Origin: Nocardia aurea
GTDB lineage: Bacteria > Actinomycetota > Actinomycetes > Mycobacteriales > Mycobacteriaceae
Direction: 5' to 3'
Length of the DNA stretch: 64,000 bases
Assembly (NCBI RefSeq): GCF_003123685.1
Contig: NZ_QCYJ01000132.1
Coordinates: 1-64,000, forward strand
The notes below the pieces were generated by a model, which was given only the letters and a program-made list of their open reading frames with translations, was not told the DNA's origin and searched no databases. Positions 33,623-42,492 of the stretch are shown here, in pieces. Made by a program: the position numbers and the translations under genes. How positions within the stretch are numbered: the first letter of the stretch is position 1; every line of letters begins with the position of its first letter.

Positions 33623-33829
33623 GGGCCGTCATTTCTGATCGTGCAGTGCGGTGTGCCGGCGCGCAGCCTGTCGGTACCGTGATTTCGAGCACCGCTCCGG
33701 TCGACCGGCGGTCGCTGCGACGCCATGTCCTTGCTGGTTTGTGTGCGGGGCAGGTGCAAGTGCCCGGTCGGGTTTCCGACCGAGAGGTGGCGCCGAGATC
33801 GTGGGTGGGCCAGCAGCGGTGCGTTCCGG

Positions 33830-34483
33830 CTAAAGGGTCCGCTGGTCCAGGAGCAGTCCGAGCAGTCCTGCCTCGCGGGTCTGGGTGTCATACATTTCCC
33901 GGGCCGCTTGTTCGACGACGCCCGCGTCGATCAGCCGGTCGGCGGTTTGGGCCATCTGGATCCCGCCGTAGTGGTGGCGTTGCATCAGTGCCAGGAACAA
34001 CACCTCCGCGTCACGGCCGCGGGCAGCGGCGAGTGCGTCCAGATCGGTCTGGGTGGCCATGCCCGGCATCGTCGCCGCGTGGGCGGGTGTGACGGTGTCA
34101 GACGGTGTGGCGGATGAATGCCCGTGATGCTGTGGCGGATCGGGGTGCATCCATGCCATGGGTTCGGGGTTGATGGTGGCGGCGCGGGCCATGCGAAGCC
34201 AGCCCGCCATCATGCCGATCTCGGTGCGTTGCGATTCGCCGATCTGTCGAGCCAGCACCGCCACGCTCGGGTCGACACCGAGGTCGAGGCGCTGAACCAT
34301 CAGCACGGCTTGGTTGTGGTGGGCGAGCATGTCCTGGACGAAGCCGGTCTCGACCTCGTTCAGGACAGGGATCGCGGTCGACCGCTCAGGGGAGATGGCC
34401 GGGCGCAGGGCCGCGCCGAGGACCACCAGCAGCAAGGCCAGGCTGGCGACGGCTGCGGTTCGGATCCAGCGGGTGGGGTTCAT
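33830..34483 (-). CDS. exported DUF305-family protein
   Basis: The 217-aa product starts MNPTRWIRTAA with an N-terminal hydrophobic helix (residues 8-28), so it is exported or membrane-anchored. The DUF305 ferritin-like helical pair is seen as FVQDMLAHHNQAVLMVQRL and LFLALMQRHHYGGIQMAQ, with the paired histidines typical of the family, plus a His/Met-rich linker (MAWMHPDPPQHHGHSS, MPGMATQ). DUF305 proteins are often found with copper handling genes, so metal binding is possible. It overlaps the LVIVD gene by ATGA (34480-34483). Confidence 0.85.
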   Translation of the reverse strand: MNPTRWIRTAAVASLALLLVVLGAALRPAISPERSTAIPVLNEVETGFVQDMLAHHNQAVLMVQRLDLGVDPSVAVLARQIGESQRTEIGMMAGWLRMARAATINPEPMAWMHPDPPQHHGHSSATPSDTVTPAHAATMPGMATQTDLDALAAARGRDAEVLFLALMQRHHYGGIQMAQTADRLIDAGVVEQAAREMYDTQTREAGLLGLLLDQRTL

Positions 34484-36063
34484 GAGCCGATGTGGGAGTG
34501 CTGGTCGACGGGCGGGGTGTAGACCGTCGGGGACAGTTCCAGGGTGAGGAATCCGTTGTCCGAGCACGTGGTCCACAGTTGGTTGCCGCGCCATTCCGGT
34601 GGTGAGAAGCACCAGTCGGTGGTCAGGTCGGCGGTGAGCATCCCGGTGCGGTTGCTCAGGGCCTGGTCGAGATCGAAACGGCCCTCCACCATCGCCTGGA
34701 GGACGGTGGGTGCCGCCAGCACGGGCAGACCGAGGACCGCGGCGATAGCGTGTGAGGAGTTGGTGAGCAGGTCCTTGCGGTCGGCGCGCGCGGGTGGGTT
34801 GTAGTAGGCGATCTCGCGAATCTTCGTCGGGTCCTCCACGTTGAAGACACGGATGCCCGAGGAGGTCCATCCGCAGGCCAGCGCGGTCGGGTCGACGGGC
34901 CGGTCCGCGGCGCAGTAGTGGGCGTCGTAGCTGAACAGTGAACCGCCGCCCGATGAGGCCAGCAGAACGTCCTGGTTGTCGGGCAGGTTGATCTCGAGTT
35001 TGATCGTGTTGGTCAGTCGCGGGCGTGTCGGGTCGGCGACGTCGAAGATCTTCACCCCGCCCGAGCCTGCTTCGTTGACCGAGAACACATAAGGCACACC
35101 GTGATAGGTGACTGGGACGTTGTGCTGGGTGGCCCACCCGTCGGCCCAGGTGAGGTGCGAGCGTTGATGTACCTGCGGATTCGGGTCACGGCGCTGCACG
35201 TCGCCGATGTCCATGATCACCATGCCGCCGATGTTGTCGGCCAGGTACAAGGTGGTGCCGTCGTGTGAGAACCCCATGCCGTGCATCGACAGACCGGGCA
35301 GTCCCTGCCAGATCACGCGCGGGTTGGCGGGATCGGTGAGGTCGACGGCGCTGACCAGTCCCGGCGCGGTGCCCGAGGACCAGTAGGTGTTGCCGTCCGG
35401 GGAGAATCCGCCCTCGTGGCCGGTGATCGGCAGCGGCATCCCCAGATTCGTGCCGGGGCCGGGGTTGAGCAGGCGTGGGTGCGCGCAATCGGAGATGTCG
35501 TAGACCGACAACAGGCCCGCACCGGTCAGGAACGGCACACCGGTGCCGACCAGTAGTTTGCGGTGTTCGTTGATCTTGAGGCTTTCCCAGGTGCCTGCGC
35601 GCATGGCGGGCTCGTTCAACACCGCGGTCCGGGTCGGCGCGGTGGGGTCGGAGACGTCGAGCACCTGAACGCCCTGGGCCTCGCTCATGAGGTTTCCGGG
35701 GAAGGTGGTGCCGATGTAGGCGCAGTGTTCGAAGGTGATCGAGTTGATGCCTCCGCCCTGTCCGGCGTAGTTGCCCAGCATGCGCATGTTGCAGCTGTAG
35801 CCCTGGGCGCTGCGGCGGTTGCCGCGGTCGGCGGCCGGAACATCGCCTTGCAGACCGGTTTCGGGACCCGCCGCGGGATCGGAGCCGACGCCGCACACCG
35901 CGCGGGAGGCGGCGACGTCGCTCAACGCGTTGATCTCCTCGACAGTGCCGGGAGGCTGGGGTTGGGCCGACAGTGTCGCGGTCGGCAGGATCAGCACAGC
36001 GAGAGCGGCGGCGGCCGTCGCCGAGATGATGCGATGGCCGAGTGGTAGGTGTCGTGAACTCAT
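34480..36063 (-). CDS. exported LVIVD-repeat beta-propeller protein
   Basis: This 527-aa protein has a signal peptide (core at residues 11-28, LPTATLSAQP). It then has a seven-bladed-type propeller with repeats such as GVQVLDVSDPTAPT, LLSVYDISDCAHPRLL, LVSAVDLTDPANPRV, VKIFDVADPTRPRL and IRVFNVEDPTKIREI. LVIVD repeats occur in large secreted or choice-of-anchor proteins of unknown activity. Translation is coupled to the DUF305 gene, and the two proteins are probably exported together. Confidence 0.85.
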   Translation of the reverse strand: MSSRHLPLGHRIISATAAAALAVLILPTATLSAQPQPPGTVEEINALSDVAASRAVCGVGSDPAAGPETGLQGDVPAADRGNRRSAQGYSCNMRMLGNYAGQGGGINSITFEHCAYIGTTFPGNLMSEAQGVQVLDVSDPTAPTRTAVLNEPAMRAGTWESLKINEHRKLLVGTGVPFLTGAGLLSVYDISDCAHPRLLNPGPGTNLGMPLPITGHEGGFSPDGNTYWSSGTAPGLVSAVDLTDPANPRVIWQGLPGLSMHGMGFSHDGTTLYLADNIGGMVIMDIGDVQRRDPNPQVHQRSHLTWADGWATQHNVPVTYHGVPYVFSVNEAGSGGVKIFDVADPTRPRLTNTIKLEINLPDNQDVLLASSGGGSLFSYDAHYCAADRPVDPTALACGWTSSGIRVFNVEDPTKIREIAYYNPPARADRKDLLTNSSHAIAAVLGLPVLAAPTVLQAMVEGRFDLDQALSNRTGMLTADLTTDWCFSPPEWRGNQLWTTCSDNGFLTLELSPTVYTPPVDQHSHIGS

Positions 36064-36205
36064 GGGTGCCCCTCGACGATGAGGGAACCTTCCTGTCGAT
36101 GGATGCCGGTCGCTGCGGTGTTCACGCGAGGGCGCCCGGCGGCTGTCAGTGGCGGCTGTCGGCGTTCAGTGGCGGCCTCCGCTCACCGAGCACACCAGCG
36201 GAGGG

Positions 36206-37900
36206 CTATCGGCTGGTCGCATACAGGGCCTTGATTTCTCGGGCGTGGGTGGAGGCGATGGCCGCGCGGCGCAGCTTCATCGTCGGGGTCAGTTCGGCGC
36301 CGGGTGTCCATTCCCGTTGCACGATCGCGAATTTCTTGATCTGTTCGACGCGTGCGAGGGTGGCGTTGGCGCGGTCGATCTGGTGGTGGATCGTCTCGAT
36401 GAGTTCCGGGTCGTCGAACGCGCGTCCGCCCACGGCTGCGGGATCCAGGCACAGCAACGCAACCACGTAGGGGCGTGCCTCGCCGATCACGCAGACGTGT
36501 GCGATGAGGTTGCCCGCAGAACGCACGGCCATCTCGATATTGGCCGGGGACAGATTCTTTCCAGCGGCGGTGATGATGAGTTCCTTCTTGCGGTCCACGA
36601 TCCACAGGAATCCGTCGTCATCGATGCGCGCGATGTCCCCGGTGTGCAGCCACCCGTCGTCGATGGCCTCGACGGTGCGATCGGGCTGGCCGCGATACCC
36701 GCGCATGACCTGCGGACCGCGCAACAGCAACTCACCGTCCTCGGCGGTCCGAGCGCGCACCGACGACAACGCCCGACCGACGCTCCCGACCCGCAGCGCG
36801 GCCGGGGTGTTGACCGCGACCAGACAGGAGGCTTCCGACATGCCCAGTCCCTCGCACAGCGGTAGCCCCAATGCCACGAAGAACGCCACCACCGCGGCCG
36901 GAGTCGGCGCGGCGCCGGTCACCGCCCACTCGATCTCACCGAACCCGAGACCTTCCAGCAGCGCCGCGCCGACGGTGGGGTCCGCGGCGACGTCGGCGAG
37001 CACGTCACCGGGGTAGCTGTTCTCGATCGCGGTCTTGAACTTCTCCCACACCCGCGGCACCGCCCCGAACACCGTCGGCTTCGTCACCACGACGCACGCG
37101 GCCAGATTCGCCGCCTCCGCTACACAGGTCAGGGTGTTGCCATAGGTCATGAACGCCGAATAGTGCGAGGTCCACCGATCGGCGACGTGCGCGGCGGGCA
37201 GGAAACTGACCTGCCTGCCGCCGCCGGAAACCGGAACCGCGGCGTGCACACCACGCAGCTGGGCCAGCATCCCGGCGTGGGTCAGCTCGACACCTTTCGG
37301 CGGGCCCGTCGTGCCCGAGGTGTAGATCAGAGTGAGCAGGGCGTCGGGATCGACCGGCTCCAACGACGCGAAGTCGAACCCGCACCGCTGCGCCGCCAAC
37401 TCCGTCAGCAGGTCCGCGCATCCCTCGACCAATTCGTCGACCACCAGGATCCGCTCGATCGGCGCCCCCAGCGCCATCGCCGCACGCAGGACCGGCACGA
37501 ACCCGGACTCGGCGATCACGATCCGCGCTCCCGCGTTCGACAGCACGTACTCGACCTGCTCGGGCGGAAGGGTGTTGTAGACGCTGAACGGGACCCCACC
37601 CACCAACATCACCGCACTGTCGACGATGTGGAACTGCGGGATATTGCGCATCATCAACGCCACCACGCAACCCTTGCCGACGCCCAGATCACGCAGACGC
37701 TCCAGCACGGCACCGATGCGTGCCATCGACTGGCTGTAGGTCCACGTCATGCCGGTCTCATACGAGCGCAGCGCGACCCGACCCGGATGCCGCCACACCG
37801 TGCTCAACAACAGATCACACATCGTGCGCGCGCCACCGAAGTCGACGGCCTCCGTTTCCGGGGTTGTGACCGGCACAATGATCTCGCTTTGCGATGGCAT
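36206..37900 (-). CDS. FadD-like long-chain acyl-CoA synthetase (AMP-dependent ligase)
   Basis: In this 564-aa protein the ANL adenylation motifs are intact: P-loop LIYTSGTTGPPKGVEL, the acyl-site GLGMSEASCL, then WLHTGDIARIDDDGFLWIVDRKKELI and the late KNLSP and TPTMKLRR lysine region. It activates a fatty or aryl acid as acyl-AMP and then acyl-CoA. The FadD11/FadD15-like layout suggests long-chain substrates, perhaps fatty acids released by the neighbouring secreted lipase. It is upstream of the LVIVD-DUF305 pair (143-bp gap) and divergent from the PAS-LuxR gene. Confidence 0.9.
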   Translation of the reverse strand: MPSQSEIIVPVTTPETEAVDFGGARTMCDLLLSTVWRHPGRVALRSYETGMTWTYSQSMARIGAVLERLRDLGVGKGCVVALMMRNIPQFHIVDSAVMLVGGVPFSVYNTLPPEQVEYVLSNAGARIVIAESGFVPVLRAAMALGAPIERILVVDELVEGCADLLTELAAQRCGFDFASLEPVDPDALLTLIYTSGTTGPPKGVELTHAGMLAQLRGVHAAVPVSGGGRQVSFLPAAHVADRWTSHYSAFMTYGNTLTCVAEAANLAACVVVTKPTVFGAVPRVWEKFKTAIENSYPGDVLADVAADPTVGAALLEGLGFGEIEWAVTGAAPTPAAVVAFFVALGLPLCEGLGMSEASCLVAVNTPAALRVGSVGRALSSVRARTAEDGELLLRGPQVMRGYRGQPDRTVEAIDDGWLHTGDIARIDDDGFLWIVDRKKELIITAAGKNLSPANIEMAVRSAGNLIAHVCVIGEARPYVVALLCLDPAAVGGRAFDDPELIETIHHQIDRANATLARVEQIKKFAIVQREWTPGAELTPTMKLRRAAIASTHAREIKALYATSR

Positions 37901-38050
37901 GGATCACATACTCGGCGTCGGTATCGACCGCCCGACACCCCCGCAAGTCGTGTCGTGCCCCCCTTTGGTGGCTATTTGTCGCGCGACGGTCCGCGGTGAC
38001 ATCTCGGAGGCGGTTCCATCGCCGTCTTCACCGTTTCGTAGAGTCACGGA

Positions 38051-38821
38051 GTGGCAGGTCAGAGTCCGTCCCTCGACTACGAGGGTCTTCTCGAGCGTCT
38101 GGTCGACGTCGTCTACGTCCTCGACACCGCGGGATATTTCCTCTATCTGAACCGGGCCGGGATCGAACTGTTCGGCCGACCGCTCGATGAACTGCTCGGC
38201 CGGCACTTCTCCAAGGTCATCGCCCCCGACGCACGACAGACTGCGCTCGACCACTTCCACCGCGGCATCGCCAACCCCGGAACCAGCCCGTACTTCGAGA
38301 CCAGGATCCTGCGCCCCGACGGCCAAGTCCGCGAAATGGAGATCCACGCCGGAAGCGTCCTGCGCGACGGCCACATCATCGGCCGCCAAGGCATCGGCCG
38401 CGATATCACCGAAATCCGACGCCTCCAAACCGAACTGGCCGACAAGACCAGCCGCCTGGCCATCATCGAAGACCAACAACGCGCGGCAATGGACATCTAC
38501 CGCCGACTCGGCTTCCTGAGCAGCCAGGTCTCCAGCCAACCTCAGCACATCGAACGCGTCCTCGACATCGTCGAGACCACCTTCAAAACGGAAGTCGCCC
38601 GCAACGCGGGAATGGACGACACCGACATCGCCATCATCGAACTCCTCGCCGACGGCTACTCCAACCAGGAAATCGCCGAACGAGTACACCTCAGCGTCTA
38701 CACGATCAAAGACCGCGTCGGACGCATCATCACCCGCCTCGGCGCACGCAGCCGCGCCGGCGTCGCAACCCGCGCCCTCGCCGCAGGACTACTCCCCGCC
38801 CACCGACCCGAACCACACTGA
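38051..38821 (+). CDS. PAS-domain LuxR-type transcriptional regulator
   Basis: A GTG start at 38051 gives 256 aa. An N-terminal PAS/PAC domain (about 10-125: LVDVVYVLDTAGYFLYLNRAG ... GHIIGRQGIGRDITE) is followed by a short helix and a C-terminal LuxR HTH (DDTDIAIIELLADGYSNQEI, VHLSVYTIKDRVGRIITRLG). It is transcribed away from the FadD-like gene with 150 bp between starts and is the likely regulator of that operon. The signal sensed by the PAS domain is unknown. Confidence 0.85.
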   Translation: MAGQSPSLDYEGLLERLVDVVYVLDTAGYFLYLNRAGIELFGRPLDELLGRHFSKVIAPDARQTALDHFHRGIANPGTSPYFETRILRPDGQVREMEIHAGSVLRDGHIIGRQGIGRDITEIRRLQTELADKTSRLAIIEDQQRAAMDIYRRLGFLSSQVSSQPQHIERVLDIVETTFKTEVARNAGMDDTDIAIIELLADGYSNQEIAERVHLSVYTIKDRVGRIITRLGARSRAGVATRALAAGLLPAHRPEPH

Positions 38822-38869
38822 CCCACTCGCGCAGGTTGAAACGGTTCTCGTGCTGCGGCGCTCGAGGAG

Positions 38870-39046
38870 TACGGGGCGTTTCGGCGCACCATCCATCAGT
38901 GTCAGCGCCTGCTCGTGGCAGCCGTCGCACACCGCCACCGTGCTAACGCACGATCCGCAAACTTGTTGCTGCTCGACGGGATTTCGGGGACCCGCGCGGA
39001 GCGTTGCGCACACCGCACACGCGGCGGCAAGATCGGATTCGGGCAT
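38870..39046 (-). pseudogene. broken third copy of the amidoligase N-terminus
   Basis: From the ATG at 39044-39046 the frame reads MPESDLAAACAVCATLRAGP, then VCGSC and VCDGCHEQALTLMDG, closely parallel to MPELDATACVVCRSCRTGPR, VCGSC and CCDGCHDHALRV of pair 2. After about 55 codons the similarity stops and the frame ends in unrelated sequence near the PAS-LuxR gene. Similarity also extends about 70 bp upstream of the start (ending GCGGATGGCGG in both). No ligase domain remains. Confidence 0.7.
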
Positions 39047-39235
39047 GACAGAACCCCTTTCGGCGGAAGTGGAAGGACAGTCGGGACCGGCGGCGAACGC
39101 CCGACCCAGCGCGGATGGCGGGCGGAAATCGCTGCGGGACAGCGCGTTCGCGGCAATGAATGGGTGGCGAGCGTCGGTCGAAGGCTGGCATTCGGAGGAC
39201 GATGGCCTCGCGGACGATGTCGCCCGGTGCGGCGG

Positions 39236-39619
39236 TTATCGGGTGGCGGTGCAGTCGGGATGGTCGTGCAGGCAGGCGTGCACTGCGAACTGGGTGATCC
39301 CGCCCGGGGAGTAGGCGCCCAGGGCGAGTGCGCGAGCGATGGCGGTGCGGGCCGGTCCCTGGTGGCGTCCGCCGTAGAGGGCGTCGTCGCCGTGAGAGGC
39401 GATGATTGTCGCGGTGTCCACGGCGTTGCGTGCGCGCTGTTCGGGTGTCCATTCCCGCATCTCGGCCAGCATCAGCGGCACGAGGAACAACAGGAAATCG
39501 GCCAGGTTCTCCATGAACGGATCGCCCTGACCGACGTGCGGATCGCTCACCCGCACAACGCGTCCCGGCAGACCCGGGAGCGGCGCGGTGCTGTCATCGG
39601 TGGGCGGTGGCGGTGTCAT
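39236..39619 (-). CDS. hypothetical protein with a hydrophobic helix
   Basis: This 127-aa protein has a central hydrophobic stretch (FMENLADFLLFLVPLMLAEM, about 35-54) and a C-terminal part with SPGGITQFAVHACLHDHPDC. No family is recognised. The helix could be membrane-associated or amphipathic. It is located upstream of the amidoligase remnant on the same strand. Confidence 0.5.
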   Translation of the reverse strand: MTPPPPTDDSTAPLPGLPGRVVRVSDPHVGQGDPFMENLADFLLFLVPLMLAEMREWTPEQRARNAVDTATIIASHGDDALYGGRHQGPARTAIARALALGAYSPGGITQFAVHACLHDHPDCTATR

Positions 39620-39861
39620 CTCCGGACTCCTTCGGCAGTGGGATCGGCGGCAACGGCACGTCGGGGCCCGGATGCGGGTTTGTTCCGAGGTGCTCGCGAC
39701 CTGGCGGGCACGGGACAGAAAGGTGAAATAGTGCGAATGAGTGCATGTATTGGGTGTGTGCTGGACCGCGGAAGTCGGTGGGCTTGGAGGTGCCTGGTGG
39801 TCAATCGGTTCGGGTGTGTCCGGCGCGTGGTCGGGTGCGTGAGCGAGGGCTGTGGGAGGTC

Positions 39862-40470
39862 TCAGCTGACGGAGACGCCGTAGCGGTCGCTGCCCTTGCA
39901 GGCGGTGATGTTGAGGAAGAAGCGTTGGTCGAAGTAGTCGGTGGTGATGTCGCTGTTGTCGTGGTTGTAGGCGTTGGCCAGCGCGCGCAGTGCTCGGCCC
40001 AGATCGCGTAGGGCCGGGCTCGGCCAGTCAGCGACATGGCCGGTGTGGTGGCGGTCTTCGCGTACCCATCCCCATTCGTCGGGAATGTCGCGGATCGTGA
40101 TGGTGATCGACCCGTGCCTGGAGGTGGTGACGGCGAAGCGGATCTCGGCGGGGGCGTCGCCGATGGGGTCGTAGAGCTTCATCTCGCCCTGCTCGCCGAT
40201 CTTGCCCGCGACCTTGCGCAGGGTCTTGATCTCCTCCCGGATCGCCTTGGAGATCACCGAGGTCGCACAGAAACGAGGGACCTCGCTGTACTTCGCGCCA
40301 TACCAGGTGGGATCGATGTATTCCGAACGCGCGGGGGTGTCCTGTTGGTCGCGTAGTCGTGCCAGTATGGCCCGCGCGGCTTCACGTTCGTAGTCCGGAG
40401 TCCGTGGGTGATCGATCAGGGCTTTGAGGGCATCGAGCCTGCCAGGGCGAGACCCGGTGGTCGAGGGCAT
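39862..40470 (-). CDS. hypothetical protein of the mobile backbone
   Basis: In this 202-aa protein from the ATG at 40468-40470, residues 10-45 are helical with the DYEREAARAILARLRDQ element seen in phage/plasmid DUF2786-like N-termini. Next comes EYIDPTWYGAKYSEVPRF and a C-terminal alpha/beta region (SITITIRDIPDEWGWVRED). Function is unknown. A 29-bp gap separates it from the DUF4192-like gene upstream, so the two are probably an operon. Confidence 0.6.
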   Translation of the reverse strand: MPSTTGSRPGRLDALKALIDHPRTPDYEREAARAILARLRDQQDTPARSEYIDPTWYGAKYSEVPRFCATSVISKAIREEIKTLRKVAGKIGEQGEMKLYDPIGDAPAEIRFAVTTSRHGSITITIRDIPDEWGWVREDRHHTGHVADWPSPALRDLGRALRALANAYNHDNSDITTDYFDQRFFLNITACKGSDRYGVSVS

Positions 40471-40499
40471 GGAGAGTCTCCTTACCGGGAGTCCGAGGG

Positions 40500-41078
40500 T
40501 CAATCGATGGTGATGCCGACGTCGGTGGCGGCTGCGGTGGCCAATCGTGCGATCCGGGGCAGGGTCGTCGGTGGGAGAACACCCTCGTAGACGGCATCGA
40601 GCAGTCGGGCGGTCACGTGCCCGGGATCGGCCTCGAGTGCGATCGACAGCGCGTTCTGGGCGAGGACGGTCTCGCCGCGTAGGAATGCGCTGTAGCACAG
40701 CAGGACCGCGGGATTGGCGCGGTGGGTTCCGGTGAGAACGCGGGTCAACAGCGTCCACAATGCCTCGGCCTCGTGGGCGTGCTCGCCGGTGGCGGTCGCG
40801 GGCAGGCACTGCGACACCGCCGGAATACTCAGCACCGCACCCAACCGTGCGAGATCGGGCGCGGTGAAGGTGGCGCCGTCGGCGAGAGTGGCGATGGCGT
40901 GCAGGACGAGTTCGAGGTCGCGGCCGTCGTAGCCGGACTCTTCATCCTCGTGTTGCACTCGGGCGCGGCGTCGGAACACCTCGGCGAGTGCCTCGGGAAG
41001 CACCGCCGACACCATGTCGGCGAGCGCGGGATCCGGAGCCGATCCGGCTCGAGGGAACAGCGGGTCGGGCGCAGTCAT
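40500..41078 (-). CDS. DUF4192-like protein
   Basis: The ATG at 41076-41078 gives 192 aa. The C-terminal half holds PAVLLCYSAFLRGETVLAQN, then ALEADPGHVTARLLDAVYEG, matching the end of actinobacterial DUF4192 proteins. The N-terminal part of that family is replaced by an unrelated acidic segment, so this is a shortened or diverged member. Function is unknown. Confidence 0.6.
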   Translation of the reverse strand: MTAPDPLFPRAGSAPDPALADMVSAVLPEALAEVFRRRARVQHEDEESGYDGRDLELVLHAIATLADGATFTAPDLARLGAVLSIPAVSQCLPATATGEHAHEAEALWTLLTRVLTGTHRANPAVLLCYSAFLRGETVLAQNALSIALEADPGHVTARLLDAVYEGVLPPTTLPRIARLATAAATDVGITID

Positions 41079-41211
41079 CAAAACTCCCTCCTGGTGGTGG
41101 AATGGCAATCGGGTGGGCCTACGGCTTCGGTGTCGTGGGGCGCGGTTACAGTGGCCGGTGGGCCTGGGGTTCGGCAGGCCCGTAGTGTCGGGTGACTTGT
41201 GGGGAGTCGTT

Positions 41212-41799
41212 GTGGCCGTGATGTTTTCCTGTCCGACATGGTGCGTCGACCACCGAGACCCACCGCCGGGTGATCCGCGGGATGGGGGGACGCACTACGG
41301 TGCGGAAGTCGCGGTCAATCTGTACGATCACCTCGCGTTCGACACGACACGCCAGGTGTGGATCCAGTCGAGCGCTCACGACGGTGAGGGGCACCGCCAG
41401 TGTGTGATCGGTGTGATCGACCCGCACGGCGTGGGCGTCGAGTTGCGTGCCGTCGACGCGCGCCGAGTCGCGCGGATCCTGATCCTGGGCGCGGATCTGG
41501 TGTTGGCGCCTGTTGACGGGGATTGTCCGTCGTGGTGCCTCGGTCATACCGAAGTCGGTCACGAGCTCGGTCTCGTGGCGGTGGAGCATCGCGGACCGTT
41601 CATGGTGGTGCGCCACCCGCATCCCTACACATGCGGTGTCGCGATCGCGGTGCGAGTGAGCGCGTTCGATTCCGATGATCGTCGCGAGTTGTGTCTGGAG
41701 TTGATCACCCACGGGCTCGCCACCGACCTGACCGGGAGCGAGGCATGCAAGATCGCTGCTCATTTGCTCAACGCTGCCGACCAGATCGACGCCGGTTAA
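41212..41799 (+). CDS. DUF6907-type protein with repeated CPxWC-H motif
   Basis: A GTG at 41212 follows GGGGAG with good spacing; an ATG at 41221 is an alternative. The product (195 aa) has two halves, each starting CPTWCVDH and CPSWCLGH, so it contains two Cys-Cys-His zinc-site-like motifs followed by beta-rich sequence (AVNLYDHLAF, VGVELRAVDARRVARILILG; MVVRHPHPYTCGVAIAVRV). This matches small actinobacterial proteins of unknown role that are common on plasmids. It is transcribed divergently from the DUF4192-like gene. Confidence 0.65.
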   Translation: MAVMFSCPTWCVDHRDPPPGDPRDGGTHYGAEVAVNLYDHLAFDTTRQVWIQSSAHDGEGHRQCVIGVIDPHGVGVELRAVDARRVARILILGADLVLAPVDGDCPSWCLGHTEVGHELGLVAVEHRGPFMVVRHPHPYTCGVAIAVRVSAFDSDDRRELCLELITHGLATDLTGSEACKIAAHLLNAADQIDAG

Positions 41800-41920
41800 C
41801 CACCCCGCCGTCGCCCTGTGAAGACCTCACCGAGCGCACGCCTGGTGGCGTGAAAGTGGCGTAGCCTGGTGGGCGGACGGATCAGCGGGCTGACTCAACG
41901 AATGTTTGTGAGGTTCAGCG

Positions 41921-42457
41921 ATGTCGTCGCGTCGTCTGCCGCGGTCTCCGCGGAATTCTGCATCACCGGAACTGGTCGAACGTCTGGAACGCTCGCGTGA
42001 ACGGGTGCGTCAGCGCCGCGTGCTCGCGCGTCAACGTGAACAGACGATCGCTGCTGCGGTGCGGCGTTATCTGCAAGCGTGGCAGGCGATCACGGAGCGT
42101 GAGGCCGCTCGTGATGGTGAGGTCGCGGAGCTGCGTGATCGGATCAGCGCGGTCCAGGATCGTGCCACCGAGGAGATCAGGCGGTTACGTGCCGAGCAGG
42201 CCGCGGTCGCCGCACTGATCCGTGACCAGGGCCAGAGCGACGACGACGTCGCCGACCTACTCGAGATCACGCCGAAGCAAGCCCGCCAACTGATCAGCAC
42301 GGCACACGCACACACCAGCGACCCTCGGCCATCGCGAGGAAGCTCGCAGGATCGCCGAGAACGAAAGCAGGCTCCTCCGGAATCAGGAAGCGGAGAAGTC
42401 CCCACAACCGGTGCTGATTTCGGGACCGGCCCCCTCGATCGAGGCTTGCCTGATTGA
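41921..42457 (+). CDS. coiled-coil protein with HTH-like C-terminal part
   Basis: In this 178-aa protein, residues 15-105 form an Arg/Glu/Gln-rich coiled coil (LVERLERSRERVRQRRVLAR and further heptads). QGQSDDDVADLLEITPKQARQ then looks like a small HTH, and the tail is low-complexity polar. This arrangement is seen in plasmid and phage DNA-binding accessory proteins; a DNA-binding role is inferred. The ATG at 41921 has GAGG upstream. Confidence 0.6.
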   Translation: MSSRRLPRSPRNSASPELVERLERSRERVRQRRVLARQREQTIAAAVRRYLQAWQAITEREAARDGEVAELRDRISAVQDRATEEIRRLRAEQAAVAALIRDQGQSDDDVADLLEITPKQARQLISTAHAHTSDPRPSRGSSQDRRERKQAPPESGSGEVPTTGADFGTGPLDRGLPD

Positions 42458-42463
42458 CCCCTG

Positions 42464-42484
42464 CACGGGGTGTTCGTCCCCGTG
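42464..42484. terminator. short bidirectional hairpin between convergent genes
   Basis: CACGGGG (42464-42470) pairs with CCCCGTG (42478-42484) around a seven-base loop, in the 35-bp gap between the coiled-coil gene and the convergent membrane protein gene. Confidence 0.5.
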
Positions 42485-42492
42485 ATGTCGGG

